A stretch of 64,000 bases of DNA, taken from assembly GCA_041392805.1 (NCBI GenBank), contig JAWKLJ010000002.1:3177001-3241000 (forward strand). Reading direction: 5' to 3'. The DNA comes from Saprospiraceae bacterium. GTDB taxonomy: Bacteria > Bacteroidota > Bacteroidia > Chitinophagales > Saprospiraceae. Of this stretch, positions 35,629 through 44,486 are shown piece after piece (position 1 is the first letter of the stretch; the number at the start of each line of letters is the position of its first letter). The position numbers were made by a program, and so were the translations under genes. The notes below the pieces were generated by a model. It had not been told where the DNA came from. It was given only the letters and a program-made list of their open reading frames with translations, and made no database searches.

Positions 35629-38600
35629 TTAGAAGGTAATATTTAACCCAAAAGTGTAGGAACGACTTCTGGGAAAGGAAGAATAATCTACACCCGGCGT
35701 CAAGCCAGAGTAAGCGCTATTTCTTCCAGTACTCACTTCTGGATCATAGCCCGAATACTTCGTCCAAATGGCAAGGTTATTGCCAGTAGCATAGATTCTG
35801 AATTGGGCTATTTTTAATTTAGAAAGAATAGATGAAGGTAAAGAATAGCCAATATTCAGGTTATTCAACCGAATAAAGGAACCATCTTCTACGGCCCAGG
35901 AATGGATAGTCGCTTGCGCTACCCCAAAACTATAGTGCGACCACATCGTTTTGTCCGCATTGAGTTGAGCAAGTTGGCCGAGATCCGTCACCACTTCTCC
36001 GGGAATGCCAGTATAGGAACCATCTACATCAATATAGGTAAACCTGTTGTCGATACTCATGCCACTCAACATATTGCCGTAGCGCACACGACGGAATTGG
36101 TTGTATTGGATTTTTCCTGTATTATAGACATCATTTCCGTAGGACCAGTTAAAGAATATGGATGCATCAAAGCTTTTGTATCGGGTGTTAAACCCAAAAC
36201 CACCTTGGTGTTTTGGCAAGGTATTTCCTATAACGGTTCTGTCTTCACTATTGATAATACCATCGCCATTCAGGTCTTTCAGTTTTAGAAATCCTGGTCG
36301 GATATTGGTTCTACCCACGGTACCCCCTGAATTGGGAACGCCTTCTTTTAATACGTAACTATTGGAAGCAGCATCATAAGCCGAAAAATCATCAACACTG
36401 TAAAATCCCTCTGTCACATAGCCATAAATATCACCAAGGGTACCTCCTACTTTTACATAGAAGTCATCCTGGTCTTTTAGATCTGTACTGGCCCAGTTAG
36501 ATTGAAAAAATCGCTCTGTGGTTCCATCCAGTTTTTCCACTTTGGCTTTGTTGAAACCAATATTGAAAATACCGGATAACATGAAATTGCGTTTTTCAAT
36601 AATATAGGCATTTAGTCCTAGTTCTACCCCTTGGTTAGAGGTCGTACCAATATTATTCCATTGCGTTGAAAAACCCGTATTGGAAGGAATTGCTGACCTC
36701 AACAACAAATCTTTGGTTGTATTTTTGTAAAGGTCTAAACTACCGGTAAGTTTTCCGGAGAACAAGCTAAAATCAAGCCCGGCATTTCGGTTAATAGTGG
36801 TCTCCCACTTGATAAAAGGATTGTAAAGGGTACTTCCTGTTGGCGTATAATAGGCATTGTCCACATTCCCAAACCCAGGCCCTCGGTTGGTTGAACCAAC
36901 AAATAAAAACTGTGTAGCGGTGGGATCAATCCGGTCATTTCCCGTTTCTCCGTAGCTTAACCGCACTTTCAAGTCATCAATAAAGGTAGAATTATCCAGG
37001 AACTTCTCCTCTGATAGTTTCCATCCAATCGCCACAGCAGGGAAGATACCCAGTCGATTATCCGCCGCAAACTTACTAGAGGCATCTGACCGTAAAGTGG
37101 CCGTTAACAAATATTTATTATTCAATTGGTAGTTGACTCTTCCAAAAAATGAAAGCCGGTTAGCATCGGTATCTTCTGTCGTTGAAAGTCGGTCGGTCCG
37201 GCCAAAGGTCATATTGGCAAATAGTTCTTCGGGCGTAATAGAAAGCCGGAAATCTTCAGAGCGGATAAAAGCACTGTTCCCTCCACTGGAATAAATTTCA
37301 TGCCCAAGCAAAAAATCAAGTTGGTGATTACCCAGGTTTTCAAACTGGTAGCCAATGGTATTTAGCCATCGATAAGTAAAGTCTTCGCTATTGGTTCTTT
37401 GTCCAAGGGGTAGGTTACCGCCATTATTAAAAGATTCGCTGGTAAGCGGCCCATAAAAACGTAAAGTTTCATCAAACCTCTTAGAAGAGGTGAAGGTAGA
37501 TTTTAAATGCAAATTGTCGATAGCTTCCCAATCCAAGGCAGCATTCAATACATAATCATTTGTTGTTCGCTTTCTCCAATCTTGCTTGACCAACTCGGTT
37601 GGACTAACCAGACTAAGCAGGAAGGCTTGAAAATCGTCGCTTGGGTCAACGGTGTTCAGGTCAATGACTAATTCATCGGCAATACCGTTAACGGGTTGCG
37701 TCTGTACTGCGTCTTTGATGTTAATTTGTGCACTACCGGAAGTACCTGCACCATCGACGACCGTATTGGTTATCCTCGCTGATCCTTCAAAGGTTAATCG
37801 GCTTGACAGTTTCTGATTTAACTTGAAATTGATAACGTTCCGATTATAGCCAGAGCCGAGCAAAAGGCCCTCATCGATATTTGTTGTCAAACTCAAGCTT
37901 AGTTTTGTCGTTTCTGTACCGCCATTTAGGCTCAAATTGTGGTACTGAGACAACTGGGGGTCACCAAATAACTCCTTTTGCCAATCTGTTCCAGGTTTTT
38001 GTTTGTACAATTCCAAATCATCATACTTACCAAAGAATTTCTCAAAATTTCTTAAGTCAGCATCAGAGTTAAGCTTGGCATATTCGTAGTTAGCCAAGGT
38101 GAACTCATAAGGTGATAACACCTCATAGCTTCTATCCTTGGGCAATTCCTTAATTTGAACAAAAGCATTATACGAAACAGATACTTTTCCTGCTTCTGGC
38201 TGCTTGGTGGTGATGACAACCACACCGTTGGAGGCCTGTGCGCCATAAATAGCTGTAGCAGCAGCGTCTTTCAAAATATTAATGCTTTCAATATCCGTTG
38301 GCGGTATATCCCTAATACTACTTACAATGAATCCATCCACTACAAACAGCGGGGAATTGTCCTGGGTAATCGACCCACCTCCACGAACGCGGATGACTAC
38401 CTCCGCATCAGGAGACCCATCCGTGGTCAAAACATTAACCCCTGGCAAACGACCAGTCATGGCTTGGGCAGCATTGGAAATGGGGATTTTATTAATTTGA
38501 GAAGCAGTCAGCGTGGCAACCGAACCCGTCAGATCGGTTTTTTTAACGGTACCATATCCAATCACAACCACTTCGTCCAAAAATTTGGCATCGGGTTGCA

Positions 38601-38892
38601 AGGTCAAATCAATGACCGTGCTAGTGCCGACCTTAATTTCCTGATTGGCATAACCTATATAAGAAAACACCAGAATATCATCAGGAGAAGCACTGATTTC
38701 GTAGCGGCCCTCAATATCCGTAATAGTGCCCGTCGTGCTATTCTTTGGCTGCACGTTGACGCCAATCAAAGGCTCATTCTCATTGGAAATCACCTTGCCG
38801 CTGATCATTTTCTGCGCATACCCCGTGGTACTCCCCAGCCAAATAAGGCAGACCAGCATTCCAAATGTTTTTAGTATTTTTTTGAATTTCAT
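35629..38892 (-). CDS. SusC/RagA TonB-dependent outer-membrane transporter
   Basis: 1087 residues with a signal peptide ending near TTGYAQ. Residues about 29-110 are the carboxypeptidase-regulatory-like domain (GKVISNENEPLIGVNV). The SusC hallmark DEVVVIGYGTVKKTDLTGS starts the plug (about 107-230). A 22-strand-type barrel follows and ends SYTFGLNITF with a terminal phenylalanine. It would import pectin oligosaccharides using TonB energy. It is the first gene of the SusC-SusD-surface-lipoprotein unit, with a direct-repeat operator candidate about 100 bp upstream. Confidence 0.96.
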   Translation of the reverse strand: MKFKKILKTFGMLVCLIWLGSTTGYAQKMISGKVISNENEPLIGVNVQPKNSTTGTITDIEGRYEISASPDDILVFSYIGYANQEIKVGTSTVIDLTLQPDAKFLDEVVVIGYGTVKKTDLTGSVATLTASQINKIPISNAAQAMTGRLPGVNVLTTDGSPDAEVVIRVRGGGSITQDNSPLFVVDGFIVSSIRDIPPTDIESINILKDAAATAIYGAQASNGVVVITTKQPEAGKVSVSYNAFVQIKELPKDRSYEVLSPYEFTLANYEYAKLNSDADLRNFEKFFGKYDDLELYKQKPGTDWQKELFGDPQLSQYHNLSLNGGTETTKLSLSLTTNIDEGLLLGSGYNRNVINFKLNQKLSSRLTFEGSARITNTVVDGAGTSGSAQINIKDAVQTQPVNGIADELVIDLNTVDPSDDFQAFLLSLVSPTELVKQDWRKRTTNDYVLNAALDWEAIDNLHLKSTFTSSKRFDETLRFYGPLTSESFNNGGNLPLGQRTNSEDFTYRWLNTIGYQFENLGNHQLDFLLGHEIYSSGGNSAFIRSEDFRLSITPEELFANMTFGRTDRLSTTEDTDANRLSFFGRVNYQLNNKYLLTATLRSDASSKFAADNRLGIFPAVAIGWKLSEEKFLDNSTFIDDLKVRLSYGETGNDRIDPTATQFLFVGSTNRGPGFGNVDNAYYTPTGSTLYNPFIKWETTINRNAGLDFSLFSGKLTGSLDLYKNTTKDLLLRSAIPSNTGFSTQWNNIGTTSNQGVELGLNAYIIEKRNFMLSGIFNIGFNKAKVEKLDGTTERFFQSNWASTDLKDQDDFYVKVGGTLGDIYGYVTEGFYSVDDFSAYDAASNSYVLKEGVPNSGGTVGRTNIRPGFLKLKDLNGDGIINSEDRTVIGNTLPKHQGGFGFNTRYKSFDASIFFNWSYGNDVYNTGKIQYNQFRRVRYGNMLSGMSIDNRFTYIDVDGSYTGIPGEVVTDLGQLAQLNADKTMWSHYSFGVAQATIHSWAVEDGSFIRLNNLNIGYSLPSSILSKLKIAQFRIYATGNNLAIWTKYSGYDPEVSTGRNSAYSGLTPGVDYSSFPRSRSYTFGLNITF

Positions 38893-38981
38893 AGATAGAT
38901 AATTTCGTTAATTGAAGGAGTTCTCAAAATATTATTAGAAAAGTCACCAAACGCTTCACAAAGCTATCATACATAATTAGG

Positions 38982-39023
38982 AAGGAGTATGCATAAATTA
39001 ACAAAGGAGTAGCTCAATTTAAC
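38982..39023 (-). promoter_or_regulatory. GTTAAWTT direct-repeat operator candidate (SusC)
   Basis: Read toward SusC, two units start GTTAAATTGAGC (from 39023) and GTTAATTTATGCA (from 39002), 21 bp apart, and both end in TACTCCTT. The second half-site resembles the one before GH28 (23750). The spacing and strand fit the AraC-type domain of the HTCS. Confidence 0.6.
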
Positions 39024-39036
39024 ATCCTCTTAATAA

Positions 39037-39777
39037 TCAATTTTTAAAATACCTGCGGAGTTTTAATTTCAATTCGGTGATGCCTTCCACAAAAAGCCCT
39101 GCCATTTGTTGGGCGCCAAATGCCGAAAAATGCGTATTATCCTCCAATCCATCCGGCAAGGAGACATATTCGCCTGGATTTATATGCAAGAACAGCTTTT
39201 TTGAACCTTCTTCCTGGTAGGCAATTAGTAATTGTTCAGACTTGCGGTGCATATCGACCAGCGGGATCTTCATGTTTTTGGCGACTTCCCTGACCAAATC
39301 TGGGTAAATACCGTGGGTATCGTAAAACTTCCCTTCTTCGTCAAATCGCCGCCGCATAATGGGAGTACAAAGGATTGGCTTCGCTTTTTTAGCGCTACTT
39401 TCTTTCACAAAGCGGATGAGATTGGCTTTGTATTCATCGGGGGTAGTATATCGACCTACTTTTTCGGGGCTGCTATCATTGTGCCCAAATTGAATAATGA
39501 CATAATCTCCGGCTTGTATAGTATCTAGGATGCCTTGCCAAAGCCCTTCTGAGCGAAAAGTCTTGGTGCTCCGCCCATTTTGGGCGCGGTTATCAATGGT
39601 TACTTTATCATTAAAAAAAACGGGTAACATCATCCCCCAGCCTCGTTCAGGGTGATCCTCTTTCGTTTTAATAGACATGGTAGAATCACCTGCCATATAA
39701 ATGGTGATAGGCTTTTGGGTAGGTAGGGAAAACCCTAAAAGGCTCAATATGAGGAGTAGGAAAAAAGATCGGAACAT
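39037..39777 (-). CDS. Rhamnogalacturonan acetylesterase-like SGNH hydrolase (CE12)
   Basis: 246 residues with a signal peptide. The SGNH blocks are present: GDSTMS with S32, an RAQNGRSTKTF glycine block near 64-74, FGHND with N100, and the D213-x-x-H216 pair in DNTHFS. CE12 enzymes remove acetyl groups from rhamnogalacturonan, a pectin backbone. The gene lies just upstream of SusC on the same strand. The operator candidate sits in the 144-bp gap between the two, so it is probably transcribed from a separate upstream promoter. Confidence 0.9.
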   Translation of the reverse strand: MFRSFFLLLILSLLGFSLPTQKPITIYMAGDSTMSIKTKEDHPERGWGMMLPVFFNDKVTIDNRAQNGRSTKTFRSEGLWQGILDTIQAGDYVIIQFGHNDSSPEKVGRYTTPDEYKANLIRFVKESSAKKAKPILCTPIMRRRFDEEGKFYDTHGIYPDLVREVAKNMKIPLVDMHRKSEQLLIAYQEEGSKKLFLHINPGEYVSLPDGLEDNTHFSAFGAQQMAGLFVEGITELKLKLRRYFKN

Positions 39778-39870
39778 ACGAGTTAATTCTTTAGAACTAA
39801 AAGTAGGCTGTCTGTTCCAATTTAACTATTCCTAAAATAACAAATGAGGCGCAAAAAAAACAGTTATATC

Positions 39871-40542
39871 CTATTTCAAAGGGTCAATTTTGCCATTGGG
39901 TGACCCATTAAGAGGTTTCAATACCTTTATATCTAAGTCAAAGAACAGGCTGATCTCATCTTTAACTTTTATTAAGCCCATTAAAACCGTAGGAGGGTCA
40001 ATACCAAAATCAGACATATTGATGGCTTTAGAACTCTTAATAGCAAGTTGACCATCCGCCATTTGTTTGGCTTTAATATCCATCTTCACTCTTTTGGTCT
40101 TTCCGGCGATGGTAATGTCGGCATTGGCTTTTACATTTTGCCATTCATCATAATGAGCTGCTTCTTGAAAGGTAATACTACACAATTCGAAACAAATCTT
40201 AGGATATTCATCAGCTTTTAAGGCTTTGCTAAGGTCTCGGTTGATCCCCTTATTGCCACAATCCAATTTTTCCGTGGTGATTTCCACCCTGGTTTCATGA
40301 AAATAGGCAACATTGGAATTAGCAGTGGAATTGAGGCGCATTTTTGCAGGTGGGAAATCTTCTTTACAATCACAAGTAAAGCTATTGACATTGCTTTTTC
40401 CTTCTATATATAGCCGACTGCTTTCCAAAATTTTAAAGGGAATATCTTGTTGAGAAAGCAACGTTGTTGGGAATATTAATAACAAACCAAAAAGTAAACT
40501 TAAAAAAGTTTTTATCCGTTCAAGGCCAGTTATATTTTTCAT
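39871..40542 (-). CDS. YceI family periplasmic protein
   Basis: 223 residues, signal peptide ending LLSQQ. The C-terminal part has the lipocalin-like YceI barrel signature: TIAGKTKRVKMDIKAKQ and MSDFGIDPPTVLMGLIKVKDEISLFFDLDIK. It has extra cysteines in its middle (FTCDCKE, CFELCS) that its neighbour lacks and that could bind metal or form disulfides. The YceI fold binds polyisoprenoid-like molecules. It is separated from the porin gene upstream by a terminator-like hairpin, so it may be its own unit. Confidence 0.85.
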   Translation of the reverse strand: MKNITGLERIKTFLSLLFGLLLIFPTTLLSQQDIPFKILESSRLYIEGKSNVNSFTCDCKEDFPPAKMRLNSTANSNVAYFHETRVEITTEKLDCGNKGINRDLSKALKADEYPKICFELCSITFQEAAHYDEWQNVKANADITIAGKTKRVKMDIKAKQMADGQLAIKSSKAINMSDFGIDPPTVLMGLIKVKDEISLFFDLDIKVLKPLNGSPNGKIDPLK

Positions 40543-40592
40543 AATAGGTAGGATGCTGTTCGTTTAAAGATAATACTATTTCCATTAAAATA

Positions 40593-40641
40593 AAGAAGTC
40601 GGAAACCAATCTACCACATGAGCTTAGGTTTCCGACTTCTT
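40593..40641 (-). terminator. Strong hairpin terminator after the porin gene
   Basis: AAGAAGTCGGAAACC (40593-40607) pairs perfectly over 15 bp with GGTTTCCGACTTCTT (40627-40641) around a 19-nt loop, 31 bp past the porin stop. On the minus strand it is followed by TATTTTAATG. It should stop transcription between porin and the first YceI gene. Confidence 0.75.
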
Positions 40642-40671
40642 GTAGAGCATGTTTGGCTGTATAAAAGAATA

Positions 40672-41973
40672 CTAGAAACCAACCGCTGCTTCAATCATAA
40701 TTCCATGAAATTCCCCATCATTTAAGATGCTTGTCGTTGGGAAATCTTTGTATTTTTGATCAACATATTCTATTTTGAACAACATGTTTGGTGTTACAAA
40801 CCACCCGCCACCAAGTTGAAGCCTGTTGATGCCTATCTCGTTGCCAGTAACATCATCTGCTGTAATCGTATTGTATCGACCACCAATGTAGATGTTTTCT
40901 GTTTTACCAAATCGATAGATCACATCAGCTGCAATTTGGTTCATGTTTCGTTTTGCGGCTTCGTTATAAGCCCTACCTTCGCCTGTTTCAAAAGTACCGA
41001 AGACTTCAAATCCTTTGGCTTTCAAGAAAGCGTTGAACATATAGGAAGTAACGACGTCTCCAAAACCAGGGCTGTATCGGCCAGAAGTAAAGATACCACT
41101 TGCACCGGCAGAAGATCCAGGAGGAACCATGACCAGGTAGTAACGAGAGCCACCACGGTCACCATCATAAATGTGATTGGCTGCGGAACTCTTAGTTGTA
41201 TAAACAGATCCTGTCAAGCGTAAGCGAACATTGTCAGCTACTTCTTTGTCAAATCCTAATTTACCAATGATAGAAGCTGCTCTTTTGTCACTATTGTCTG
41301 TGTCACTTGTTTTTGCTTTGGTAATATTACCATTGATTTCGCCATTTGTCATACCCAACATCGCGATCAAGCCGTCTTTTTTGTAATACACTTCACCACC
41401 AATTTCGGTATTAAAAGCATCAATGATATAGTTGCCAATAAAGGGGTTGTACATGGCATTACCATTATCTGTACGGCGGAAGTGAGTATCACCATAGTTG
41501 ACCTCCATGTGCCCTACCCGAATGCTAACATTTTCCATCAATTTGTCCACAAAGGCACTATGCAAGAAAGGTAATTCATCAAACTGAATGTAGCCGCCTT
41601 TTACCCAAGATTCGGGGTGGTGACGAGAAGACAAATAAGTCACTAAATTCAAGCGGATACCTTTTGACAAGGCCACGTCGATATTTAAATTGGCCGTTGC
41701 CAGGTTAAAGCCGGGTTCCAATTCGTACAACTCCAGGCCAGTCAACCCACTGTTGGAATGGCTAAGCGATTGGAATTGTTGGGTGAAATTTCCACCTAAT
41801 CGAACGGTTAATTTTTCAAAGTCAACGGTGGCATCTTTTTGGTCTTCAAAATAATTAACCCCACTTTGATCATATGGACGCATGTGGTTAATATTTTGTG
41901 CATGTAGGCTAACATATCCCAATACCATTAAAAGGGATAATAAGGCAGGTATAAATCTTTGAGATGTTCTCAT
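40672..41973 (-). CDS. Outer-membrane porin-like beta-barrel
   Basis: The ATG at 41973 gives a clean signal peptide (MRTSQRF to SLHAQ) and about 433 residues; an upstream start at 42021 only extends the N-terminus. The body is made of alternating strands with VGHMEVNYGDTHFRR and NPFIGNYIIDAFNTEIGGE, and ends MIEAAVGF with a C-terminal phenylalanine, like porins of the O/P type. It is between two YceI genes, so it may pass a small solute connected to their role. Solute unknown. Confidence 0.8.
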   Translation of the reverse strand: MRTSQRFIPALLSLLMVLGYVSLHAQNINHMRPYDQSGVNYFEDQKDATVDFEKLTVRLGGNFTQQFQSLSHSNSGLTGLELYELEPGFNLATANLNIDVALSKGIRLNLVTYLSSRHHPESWVKGGYIQFDELPFLHSAFVDKLMENVSIRVGHMEVNYGDTHFRRTDNGNAMYNPFIGNYIIDAFNTEIGGEVYYKKDGLIAMLGMTNGEINGNITKAKTSDTDNSDKRAASIIGKLGFDKEVADNVRLRLTGSVYTTKSSAANHIYDGDRGGSRYYLVMVPPGSSAGASGIFTSGRYSPGFGDVVTSYMFNAFLKAKGFEVFGTFETGEGRAYNEAAKRNMNQIAADVIYRFGKTENIYIGGRYNTITADDVTGNEIGINRLQLGGGWFVTPNMLFKIEYVDQKYKDFPTTSILNDGEFHGIMIEAAVGF

Positions 41974-42029
41974 GATATAGAAATTTTTGAGTGTACAATT
42001 GTTGTTTAGATTAAGTTTCAATTCGAGTG

Positions 42030-42638
42030 TTACTTGTCGGCAGTCGTTGTGTCAGCTTTCATATTTACGGTAAAGTTTATACTGATGTCGTCCCCAGTTT
42101 TCAACGTACCCAATAAGGCTTTGGGAGGATCAATGCCATAATCAGTCATTTTAAATGCCTTGCTACCAGTGAAGGTCAACAATCCATGGTTATCCAGATT
42201 AGCTGTAAGCATCAATTCCACTGGTTTTGTTTTGCCAGCAATGGTCAATTGACCTGTGGCCTTCACCTTGAACTTTCCGTCTGCGGGTGTAATGTTGACT
42301 TTACTGATGGTGCATTCAATATTGGGGAAGGTTTCTTTTTTCAGGGCATCGTGGGTTTTGCCATCCATGATTCTGCCTTTGCTGCTTTTGATACTTTCAA
42401 CAGGAATGGTCACTTTCACCCCTTCTATGGATTGAAGTACTTGGTTTTGAACGTGTACACTTCCTTTAAAAAGGATGGTGCCTACATTGGATTCCCAATC
42501 GTGCAAACTGGAAGTACCATTAATGGTCATTTTCCCAGATTGGTAGGTGTAAGTGGTTTGCCCAAAGGCTTGAGATCCTATAAAAAGTAAGGCTGCAAAA
42601 AAGATTAGTTTGGTATGGAGGATGTATTTCGTTTTCAT
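42030..42638 (-). CDS. YceI family periplasmic protein
   Basis: 202 residues, signal peptide ending SQAFGQ. YceI motifs: GTSSLHDWESN, LTIAGKTKPVELMLTA, FKMTDYGIDPPKALLGTLKTGDDISINFTVNMKA. It resembles the second YceI protein at 39871. It starts 56 bp before the porin and is probably co-transcribed with it. Two Crp/Fnr-type palindromes lie 62-97 bp upstream of its start. Confidence 0.88.
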   Translation of the reverse strand: MKTKYILHTKLIFFAALLFIGSQAFGQTTYTYQSGKMTINGTSSLHDWESNVGTILFKGSVHVQNQVLQSIEGVKVTIPVESIKSSKGRIMDGKTHDALKKETFPNIECTISKVNITPADGKFKVKATGQLTIAGKTKPVELMLTANLDNHGLLTFTGSKAFKMTDYGIDPPKALLGTLKTGDDISINFTVNMKADTTTADK

Positions 42639-42699
42639 GATCTGCTAATTTTAAGTTTTATTTTCAGTTCAAAATTAGGCCAGAAAACGAACTATGATG

Positions 42700-42735
42700 A
42701 TGATCTAAATCACTCATTTAAGTGATTTAGATCAC
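42700..42735 (-). promoter_or_regulatory. Paired Crp/Fnr-type operator sites
   Basis: ATGAT-CTAA-ATCAC (42700-42713) and GTGAT-TTAG-ATCAC (42722-42735) each fit the TGAT-N4-ATCA plan of Crp/Fnr boxes, and their centres are 22 bp apart. The pair together forms a long hairpin. It lies 16 bp past the serine-hydrolase stop, but there is no T-run, so a role as an operator for the YceI-porin unit is more likely than termination. Confidence 0.5.
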
Positions 42736-42750
42736 AGAACAAAAATCTTC

Positions 42751-43974
42751 CTAAAAATGGCGAGCAATCGATTGCAGAAAATCGATATGTTGGTTCTTAG
42801 ATTCATCTCCAGGGATTCGGAAATGATGATTTGCGGAAAGTTTGACTATAACCAGGTTTTTGGGAGGGTATACATATATATATTGATTGTAAATCCCCGC
42901 TGCAAAAAAATCGCCCATTGGTTTTTCTGGCACCCACCATTGGAAACCATAACCATATTCATTGCTGGAATTAGGGTTGTCTTTTCCAGGCATCAGATGC
43001 GGTGCATCGGGGGTAGTGGCTTTTTTTATCCAATCCGCTGAGACAATTTGTTTGCCTCTCCAATTGCCTTGATGGAGATATAACAAGCCAATTTTGGCAT
43101 AATCCCGCAGGCTAATATTCAATCCTCCCAAGGCCAATTCCATACCAGTGTTATCAATAATCCATTGGGCATCATGCTCCATGCCCATCGGGTCCCATAG
43201 CTTCTCTTTTAAATAATCAGACAAGGGTTTTCCCGTCACTTTTGTGACTAACATGCCCAATACTTGGGTATCTATACTCACATAATGATTGTAGGTCCCA
43301 GGGGTTCGCTCCCGCTTTAAACTCATGGCAAAGGCTTCGTAAGAAGTACCCAAGGCAAAAGACCTGCCAAAGCGATTAATGTCCGAATTGAAATCGCGAT
43401 AATCCTCATTGAATCCAACACCAGAACTCATTTGCAAGATATCCTTGATGCGAACTTCATTGTAACCACTACTGGCCAATTGGGGCAAGTATTTGGTGAT
43501 GGGGTCTTCCAGGCTTTGAATCAGTCCATCTTCATAGGCAATCCCCAATAAAGTGGCGACCACCGACTTGGCAACTGACCATGAAATATGGGTAGTGGAT
43601 GCCTCCATTCCATTAAAATATTGTTCGTAGACGACCGTATCGTTATGCAAAACCATCAAACCAGTGGTTCTCGTGGTTTCCAAAAAAGTAGGCACGTCAA
43701 TGATGGAATCCTGGTAGGTGAAGGATGGGATGGGGGTATAGGTAAGATGTTGGGGCAGCAGACTGGCTTGCTCACTTTTTTTAATGGTCTTGCTGGCAAA
43801 CAAGTCTTCCATATGCTGAAAGTTGTACACAATCTGGTCTTCGTCAAAGATGTGCAACACGGTATAAAGCTGTGTGATTTTCTTAATGTTAAAAAGTGCA
43901 AGGAGAAGGAGTACCAGGAAAATGCCACCTATAATTTTCAAAATCTTGCTTTTCATCTTTATTTGCTTGTTCAA
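42751..43974 (-). CDS. Serine hydrolase, beta-lactamase (class C) family, membrane-anchored
   Basis: 407 residues. An N-terminal helix (IIGGIFLVLLLLALF) with no obvious cleavage site suggests a membrane anchor. The active-site SxxK is SVAK (S133-K136 in SWSVAKSVV), with a tyrosine motif in YNHYVSIDTQV and a C-terminal strand YGYGFQWWVP. The HGG block of class C proteins is not clear; instead FFAAGIYNQYIYVYP is present, as in many 6-aminohexanoate-hydrolase-like proteins. Substrate unknown; probably a periplasmic amide or ester hydrolase. Confidence 0.85.
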   Translation of the reverse strand: MNKQIKMKSKILKIIGGIFLVLLLLALFNIKKITQLYTVLHIFDEDQIVYNFQHMEDLFASKTIKKSEQASLLPQHLTYTPIPSFTYQDSIIDVPTFLETTRTTGLMVLHNDTVVYEQYFNGMEASTTHISWSVAKSVVATLLGIAYEDGLIQSLEDPITKYLPQLASSGYNEVRIKDILQMSSGVGFNEDYRDFNSDINRFGRSFALGTSYEAFAMSLKRERTPGTYNHYVSIDTQVLGMLVTKVTGKPLSDYLKEKLWDPMGMEHDAQWIIDNTGMELALGGLNISLRDYAKIGLLYLHQGNWRGKQIVSADWIKKATTPDAPHLMPGKDNPNSSNEYGYGFQWWVPEKPMGDFFAAGIYNQYIYVYPPKNLVIVKLSANHHFRIPGDESKNQHIDFLQSIARHF

Positions 43975-44001
43975 TTGTTCAATGAATCCTCTAATTTATC
44001 T

Positions 44002-44400
44002 TTATCTCTCCTTATTACTAAGCAAATTCTCCAAAAAATCATAAGGCGTTACAATACCAACTAATTTCCCCTTATCATCTACGACAGGTAAAGCGCGGAT
44101 TTTGTTTTCCAAAAAGATTAACAGCGCCTCTCGAATACTCATAGTTGGCGACAGGCTTGTCAAACTAACGGTCATGATGTGTTTGGCTTGATAGGATAGT
44201 ATATTGGGATAAAAAGCCTCTATTCGCTTGATATCTTCGGTGCTCACCATGCCCAACAAATCTCCTTCTTTGCCTTCAACTGGCAAGTGATGGATACTAC
44301 GCCTGCTAAAAAGTTGTTTGATCTGCTCCACCGAAGTCTCAAGGGAAATAGTGGTCAAATCTTGGGTCATCAAGCTTGAAATCGGATTATTTAGTTTCAT
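44002..44400 (-). CDS. Small CBS-domain (Bateman) protein
   Basis: About 132 residues from the ATG at 44400 (an ATG at 44424 adds 8 more). It is two tandem CBS motifs: MTQDLTTISLETSVEQIKQL with GMVSTEDIKR, and IMTVSLTSLSPTMSIREALL with VDDKGKLVGIVTPYDFL. Such modules bind adenine nucleotides and often act alone as energy or redox sensors in bacteria. A TTGAT-N4-ATCAG box lies 73-86 bp upstream, suggesting control by an Fnr-like regulator. Confidence 0.9.
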   Translation of the reverse strand: MKLNNPISSLMTQDLTTISLETSVEQIKQLFSRRSIHHLPVEGKEGDLLGMVSTEDIKRIEAFYPNILSYQAKHIMTVSLTSLSPTMSIREALLIFLENKIRALPVVDDKGKLVGIVTPYDFLENLLSNKER

Positions 44401-44472
44401 CGCTATAGATTTTTGTGGCATCAAAGTAATTTATTCTATAGCTTTTAGGGATGAATTTAATCAGACAAGTCA

Positions 44473-44486
44473 TTGATTGTTATCAG
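44473..44486 (-). promoter_or_regulatory. Fnr-type box upstream of the CBS gene
   Basis: TTGAT-TGTT-ATCAG differs from the Fnr consensus TTGAT-N4-ATCAA at one base. The plan is that of the paired sites at 42700-42735. The rest of the 44425-44672 gap has only a small ACTACC/GGTAGT hairpin at 44545-44559. Confidence 0.5.

Noticed and set aside
38155..38874. 239-codon open frame on the plus strand
   Set aside because: It lies wholly inside SusC on the other strand and shows no domain, signal peptide or codon pattern of its own.
38925..38951. Bacteroidota-type promoter (TTTG and TAnnTTTG) before SusC
   Set aside because: TTTG words are present but the spacing is not right and the -7 box does not match.
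39819..39841. GTTAAATT and GTTATTTT upstream of the CE12 gene as another HTCS operator
   Set aside because: They are 15 bp apart instead of 21, and the flanks do not match the SusC and GH28 sites.
42700..42735. Palindrome as terminator of the serine hydrolase
   Set aside because: No T-run follows on the minus strand, and each half is itself a good Crp/Fnr box, so an operator fits better.
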